64,000 nucleotides of DNA from Kribbella jejuensis (lineage in GTDB: Bacteria > Actinomycetota > Actinomycetes > Propionibacteriales > Kribbellaceae), in contig NZ_VFMM01000001.1 in NCBI RefSeq assembly GCF_006715085.1, forward strand, positions 3,658,001 through 3,722,000. Direction: 5' to 3'. The notes beneath the pieces are model-generated. The model had not been told where the DNA came from. It ran no database searches and saw only the letters and a program-made list of their open reading frames with translations. Positions 59,870 through 64,000 of the stretch are shown here, one piece after another (position 1 is the first letter of the stretch; the number at the start of each line of letters is the position of its first letter). The translations under genes and the position numbers were made by a program.

Positions 59870-61069
59870 GTGCCTCGACGACTACCAGCCTTGCTGCTGC
59901 TCGTCCTGGTCGGGGTGCTGGCGACGATGCAGCCGGCGAGTGCGGCGACGCCGCAGCCCGACGCGGCGTACCTGTACGCCGCGCACCAGCTCAACCTGAC
60001 CATCATCGAGGCCGCGCACGCGGCGACCACCCAGGCCCGGACGTCGTGCGTCCGCAAGGCCGGTGCGCAGCTCGAGCGGGACCACCGCAAGCTCGCGGCG
60101 CAGGAGCTCGACATCGCGACCCGGTTCGGCATCGTGCTGGTGACCGTGCCGTCGCTGGCGCAGCGCAAGCAGCTCGACGCGCTCGCGGCCAAGGCAAAGA
60201 AGCCCGGATACGACGCCGCCTGGCTCGCGTTGCAGCGCCAGACCCACCAGCAGTACCTGACGCTCGTCGAGGGCGACCTGCCGAAGAACGCCTCGCCGGC
60301 CGTCGAATCGGTCGCGGACGGGGCGAAGCCGGTGATCCAGATGGACCTGCGGATGGTGCAGGGCCAGTGCCGTACCGGATCCGGCACTCCGGTCGTCGCG
60401 ACCGGGGACGGTGGTCAGCAGGCCGCCAAGTCCAAGGCGCAAACCCGGGCCGCGCTGATCCTGCTCGCGATCGGCGTGATCCTGCTCCTGGTCGGCAAGT
60501 CGATCTCGGTGAAGCGCCGGCTGATCGGGATCGCGGCGATCGCCGGGGGGCTCGTGATGATGCTGGGCGGGCGGGTTCAGAACGCGGGCGAGGTGCCGGA
60601 CTCCGGTACGGCGGTCGCGGACCGGGAGGCCGCCGTACCGCCGGTGAAGCTGAAGTTGCCCGGCTACCTCGAGGCGACCGTACGGCCGGTCGCGACCAGC
60701 GCCGACGGCCAGTTGCAGGTACCGGCGTCGGCCGACGTCGGGTGGTGGGCCGCGGGCGCCGCTCCGGGGGCCGCCGGTGGGACGGTGTTGCTCGCGGGGC
60801 ATGTGGACACGACGCGCGGGCTCGGGGTGTTCGCGCCGCTGTCCGGCGTACCGATCGGACAGAAGGTCGCGGTGACGGCGGGGGACGGCGACGTGCACTG
60901 GTACAAGATCGTGGCACGGCGTACGTACAAGCAGAGCGCGCTGCCCGCGGACCTGTTCCACGGCGCGGTGAAGCCCCGGCTGGCACTCGTGACCTGCACG
61001 GGGCCGTTCGACCACAAGACCAGGCGGTACAGCGACAACCTGGTGCTGTACGGCGTACCGGTGGACTGA
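59870..61069 (+). CDS. Class F sortase fused to a DUF4142-like domain
   Basis: 399 residues from GTG 59870, with GGGAGG upstream. Signal peptide 1-25 (ends PASA). Residues ~30-165 resemble DUF4142 helical proteins (AAYLYAAHQLNLTIIEAAHAATTQ, CVRKAGAQLERDHRKLAAQELDIATRF). Two membrane helices follow (AALILLAIGVILLLVGKSI, LIGIAAIAGGLVMMLGG). The sortase part shows LLAGHVDT (catalytic His), LVTCTGPF (Cys) and TRRYSDN (Arg). Class F sortases are usually ~200 residues; the fusion is unusual. It would attach or process surface proteins at the membrane. Confidence 0.87.
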   Translation: MPRRLPALLLLVLVGVLATMQPASAATPQPDAAYLYAAHQLNLTIIEAAHAATTQARTSCVRKAGAQLERDHRKLAAQELDIATRFGIVLVTVPSLAQRKQLDALAAKAKKPGYDAAWLALQRQTHQQYLTLVEGDLPKNASPAVESVADGAKPVIQMDLRMVQGQCRTGSGTPVVATGDGGQQAAKSKAQTRAALILLAIGVILLLVGKSISVKRRLIGIAAIAGGLVMMLGGRVQNAGEVPDSGTAVADREAAVPPVKLKLPGYLEATVRPVATSADGQLQVPASADVGWWAAGAAPGAAGGTVLLAGHVDTTRGLGVFAPLSGVPIGQKVAVTAGDGDVHWYKIVARRTYKQSALPADLFHGAVKPRLALVTCTGPFDHKTRRYSDNLVLYGVPVD

Positions 61070-61336
61070 GAACGAACGTCTGATAGCCGGAAGTACGCCG
61101 GCCGTCGACTTTCGGCTGATGTGTTCCCCCGCGGGATGGGGGATCGTCGGGGTCGTGGTCAGGGTTTCAACCGATGCACCCGCCTGCCGGCGGACGGCAG
61201 AATCAACCCACGGGTGGACACACCGGATCCGCCCGGGGTCCGATGTCCGGCACGGTGTGGACCTCGATACTGATCTCATCAGGACACCGCCCGGCAGACC
61301 GGGAACACTTCAACGCCACCGAACGAGGAGACGGCG

Positions 61337-62329
61337 ATGATCGAGGCAAAGGGCCTCACCAAGCGCTACGGCGAAACAGTTGCCGTTGACAACCTGTCTT
61401 TCGAGGTCAAACCCGGTAAGGTCACCGGCTTCCTCGGCCCGAACGGGGCCGGCAAGTCCACCACCATGCGGATGATCCTCGGCCTGGACACCCCGACGTC
61501 GGGCGAGGTGACGATCGACGGGCAGCGGTACCGCGACCTGCACCGCCCGCTCACCAAGGTCGGCGCGCTGCTGGACGCCAAGTGGGTGCACCCGAACCGC
61601 TCGGCGCGCTCCCACCTGGCCTGGATGGCCGCGTCCAACAAGCTGCCGAAGAGCCGCGTCGACGAGGTGCTGGGCCTGGTCGGCCTGACCGAGGTGGCGG
61701 GCAAGCGGGCCGGCAACTACTCGCTCGGCATGTCCCAGCGCCTCGGCATCGCCGGCGCGCTGCTCGGCGACCCGGAGATCCTGCTCTTCGACGAGCCGGT
61801 CAACGGCCTCGACCCCGAGGGCATCGTCTGGATCCGCAACTTCATGCACCGCCTCGCTGACGAAGGCCGGACCGTGCTGGTGTCCAGCCACCTGCTGTCG
61901 GAGATGGCGCTGACCGCCGAAGAGCTGGTCGTGATCGGTCGCGGCAAGCTGATCGCGCAGAGCAGCACCCAGGAGTTCGTCGACCGCGCCAGCGGTACGA
62001 CGGTCAAGGTCCGGACGCCGCAGCTCGACCAGTTCGCGACCGTGCTGAACCAGCAGCAGTTCGTGACCCGGATCGAGGACGTCGAGAACGAGGGCAAGGT
62101 GCTGTTCGTCGAGGGCGACATCAGCACCGACCAGGTCGGCGAGGCGGCCGCGCAGCACGGCGTCGTACTGCACGAGCTGACCCTGCAGCGCGGCTCGCTC
62201 GAGCAGGCGTTCATGCAGATGACCGGCGACTCGGTCCAGTACCACGCGCAGGAAGGCATCGCCGAGGTGACGCAGCTGGACGGGCCGGCCGCGGCCGAGT
62301 TGGCCGCCGGTCCGAAGGAGGACAACTGA
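61337..62329 (+). CDS. ABC exporter ATPase (DrrA/BcrA-type)
   Basis: 330 residues. Walker A is FLGPNGAGKSTTMRMILGL, the signature is YSLGMSQRLGIAGALL, Walker B is ILLFDEPVNGLDPEG and the switch His is VSSHLLSEM. It pairs with the next gene, 1 nt downstream. Such two-gene exporters often move peptides, lipids or antibiotics; the cargo here is unknown. GGAG lies before the ATG. The 267 bp before it hold no recognised gene. Confidence 0.93.
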   Translation: MIEAKGLTKRYGETVAVDNLSFEVKPGKVTGFLGPNGAGKSTTMRMILGLDTPTSGEVTIDGQRYRDLHRPLTKVGALLDAKWVHPNRSARSHLAWMAASNKLPKSRVDEVLGLVGLTEVAGKRAGNYSLGMSQRLGIAGALLGDPEILLFDEPVNGLDPEGIVWIRNFMHRLADEGRTVLVSSHLLSEMALTAEELVVIGRGKLIAQSSTQEFVDRASGTTVKVRTPQLDQFATVLNQQQFVTRIEDVENEGKVLFVEGDISTDQVGEAAAQHGVVLHELTLQRGSLEQAFMQMTGDSVQYHAQEGIAEVTQLDGPAAAELAAGPKEDN

Positions 62330-62330
62330 C

Positions 62331-63080
62331 ATGTCGGTGATCACTGTCGAGCGGATCAAGCTCTTCTCCACCCGCTCGCCGTGGTGGTGCATGATCGTCG
62401 CCGCCGTACTGACGCTCGGGCTGGCCGCGCTGGCCACCGGGTTCACCAAGGGGACCGTGACGATCGGCCTCACCCAGGGCGGGGCGCAGCTCAGCCAGAT
62501 GGTGATGATGGTGATGGCTGCCCTCGCGGTCACCACGGAGTACCGGTTCGGCACCATCCGGACCAGCTTCCAGGCCGTACCGCAGCGCACGTCGCTGCTG
62601 CTCGGCAAGACCGCCGTGGTCGCGGCGCTGTCGGCGCTCGTCGGGCTGATCGCGTCGTTCGGCGCCTGGGGGATCGGCAACATCTTCTCCAAGGGCGCGG
62701 ACCTGTCGATCAACACGGGAGCCGAATGGCGGCTGCTGGCCGGCCAGGGACTGGTCTTCGCGCTGTCCGCGGTGATCGCGGTGGCGATCGGCATCCTGAT
62801 CCGGCAGAGCGCCGGGGCGATCGCGATCCTGATCCTGTGGCCACTGCTGGTGGAGAACCTGTTCAACCTGATCCCGAAGGTCGGCGACGACATGTCCCGC
62901 TGGTCGCCGTTCCAGAACGCCTCCTCGTTCCTGAACCAGGGCCAGGACTTCGGCGTCAACGGTCCGCAGGGGGACTCGCAGTACGCCCTCAGCCCGTGGT
63001 GGGCGCTGCTGTACTTCGCCGGCTGGGCGGTGCTGCTGATGGCGCTGGCGTTGTTCACCGCCAACAAGCGCGACGCGTAA
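62331..63080 (+). CDS. ABC exporter membrane subunit (ABC-2 type)
   Basis: 249 residues with about six membrane segments, starting MSVITVERIKLFSTRSPWWCMIVAAVLTLGLAALA and containing VTTEYRFGTIRTSFQAVPQR, the typical ABC-2 cytoplasmic loop. It forms the channel for the ATPase of the preceding gene, with which it is translationally linked. Confidence 0.9.
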   Translation: MSVITVERIKLFSTRSPWWCMIVAAVLTLGLAALATGFTKGTVTIGLTQGGAQLSQMVMMVMAALAVTTEYRFGTIRTSFQAVPQRTSLLLGKTAVVAALSALVGLIASFGAWGIGNIFSKGADLSINTGAEWRLLAGQGLVFALSAVIAVAIGILIRQSAGAIAILILWPLLVENLFNLIPKVGDDMSRWSPFQNASSFLNQGQDFGVNGPQGDSQYALSPWWALLYFAGWAVLLMALALFTANKRDA

Positions 63081-63158
63081 TGAGAGACCACCCCGGTCAG
63101 TGGTTGAGGGGCCTTGGCCGGGGCGTGGCCCGGCCGGGCTGAGGGGTCCCGGTCGCAG

Positions 63159-63201
63159 CGGCCCGTGGGGCTCCGGTACTTCGCCGGAACTCCACGGGCC
63201 G
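63159..63201 (+). terminator. Terminator after the ABC exporter
   Basis: CGGCCCGTGG and CCACGGGCCG pair, with an inner GCTCCGG / CCGGAAC-like stem, followed by TTCTGTTG. It separates the exporter from the next gene. Confidence 0.75.
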
Positions 63202-63256
63202 TTCTGTTGCCGGCTCAGGTGGCCAGGGGGTGCCGTGGGCGTTTAGCCTGCGGCGC

Positions 63257-64000
63257 ATGACGGACTGGGCGCAGGTGCGCGAGACGGGGTTCGCCGTACC
63301 GGAAGGACGGCCGCTGGGGGAGCTGGTGGCCGAGCTGGCCGGGATGTTGCGGTCGCCCGACCCGGTCGTACGGGATCGGCAGGCCTACTCGACGCTCGCG
63401 ACCTGGATCGGGCGTGGAGTGCTGCCGGAGCAGGAGCTGCGGGAGCTCGGCGACACGATGGTGCCGCGGTTCGCGGACACCGAGCTGCAGGCGCGAACGT
63501 TCGCGCCACTGATCCTGGACGCGATCGTGACGGCCGGGGTGTTCGAGCCGTCGTGGGTGCCGCCGTTCGAGCGGTGGTACGTCGCCGAGGACGACCTGCG
63601 CGGGTACGACGAGAAGCTCGGCTGGCTGCACGCGGTCGCGCACGGGGCGGACCTGCTCGGCACGCTCGGGCTGCATCCGGCGGTCGAGCCGGTCCAGATG
63701 CTCCGGCTCGGGATCGGGCGGTTGCTGACGCCCACGCCGTACGTGCTGCGCGACATGGAGGACGACCGGCTCGGGTACGCGCTCGCGGCGACGCTGACCC
63801 GCGAGGACCTGACCGGTACCGACGCGACCGACTGGCTCGACCCGGCGATCCGGGCGCTGTCGGATCCACCGGCCGAAGGGATCACGCCGGAAGTCACCAA
63901 CACGATCCGGACGCTGCGGGTGGTGTACGTGCTTGCGGAGCACGGACTCCGGGTCGGTGATGCGAAGAAACTCACACGGATCCCGCAACGCGAACAGGTC
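63257..64000 (+). CDS. DUF2785 family protein (3' end beyond the window)
   Basis: At least 248 residues, frame open to the window end. Start ATG 63257 follows TAGCCT by 7 nt (leaderless). Segments such as SPDPVVRDRQAYSTLATWI, LGWLHAVAHGADLLG and YVLRDMEDDRLGYALAATL match the helical-repeat DUF2785 family as I recall it. No catalytic motif is seen. Confidence 0.75.
   Translation, partial: MTDWAQVRETGFAVPEGRPLGELVAELAGMLRSPDPVVRDRQAYSTLATWIGRGVLPEQELRELGDTMVPRFADTELQARTFAPLILDAIVTAGVFEPSWVPPFERWYVAEDDLRGYDEKLGWLHAVAHGADLLGTLGLHPAVEPVQMLRLGIGRLLTPTPYVLRDMEDDRLGYALAATLTREDLTGTDATDWLDPAIRALSDPPAEGITPEVTNTIRTLRVVYVLAEHGLRVGDAKKLTRIPQREQV

Overview
The window is high-GC actinobacterial DNA with no tRNA or rRNA. 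Gene content and order point to a Kribbella- or Nocardioides-like soil actinomycete: several secreted chitinases, a class F sortase, a Tad/Flp pilus cluster, bldG and a membrane pyrophosphatase. This is an inference from gene families; no search was run. Many genes show a TANNNT -10 box 6-8 nt before the start codon, so leaderless mRNAs appear common.

Layout. 1-7.8 kb: surface-glycan genes. They comprise the tail of one glycosyltransferase gene and a full paralogue, a degenerate nucleotidyltransferase/methyltransferase fusion, a PseI-like nonulosonate synthase and a PseH-like acetyltransferase, almost all joined by ATGA overlaps. 7.9-17.3 kb: a secreted GHL10 hydrolase, a DUF4143 ATPase behind three 11-bp repeats at 23-bp pitch, a large membrane protein, an ACP/AMP-ligase/SDR trio, and an MFS exporter whose promoter carries a double palindromic operator beside a TetR gene. 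18-25 kb: DUF2786, tandem GNAT, esterase, argS and a GT2/CDP-glycerol transferase fusion. argS is preceded by a candidate arginine-rich leader peptide.

25.2-27.4 kb and 37-63 kb: a backbone I recall as conserved in Streptomyces and Mycobacterium: Fic-like gene, HAD phosphatase, ssd, tadABC with pilins, DUF1998 helicase, bldG, hppA. Two sRNAs known to flank the HAD gene in mycobacteria fit well here: an Ms1/6S-like RNA in the convergent gap, and a 6C RNA with C6 and C7 loops in the divergent gap. The backbone is interrupted by two accessory blocks. One lies at 27.5-36.9 kb (three GH18 chitinases, a regulator, an MFS/LysR pair, an SGNH hydrolase). The other lies at 45-53.6 kb (an NYN-domain protein, a PHP phosphoesterase with an ABC importer, a ricin-type protein).

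The most unusual feature is at 38.13-38.49 kb: a tandem array of about 50-bp units between ssd and tadA. Each unit carries a Shine-Dalgarno sequence, an ATG and a 16-17 codon ORF whose TGA overlaps the next ATG, ending at the tadA start. Further tandem repeats lie inside tadB (decapeptides) and between the genes that follow (59-bp, 64-bp and about 138-bp units), so the Tad locus is a local repeat hotspot.
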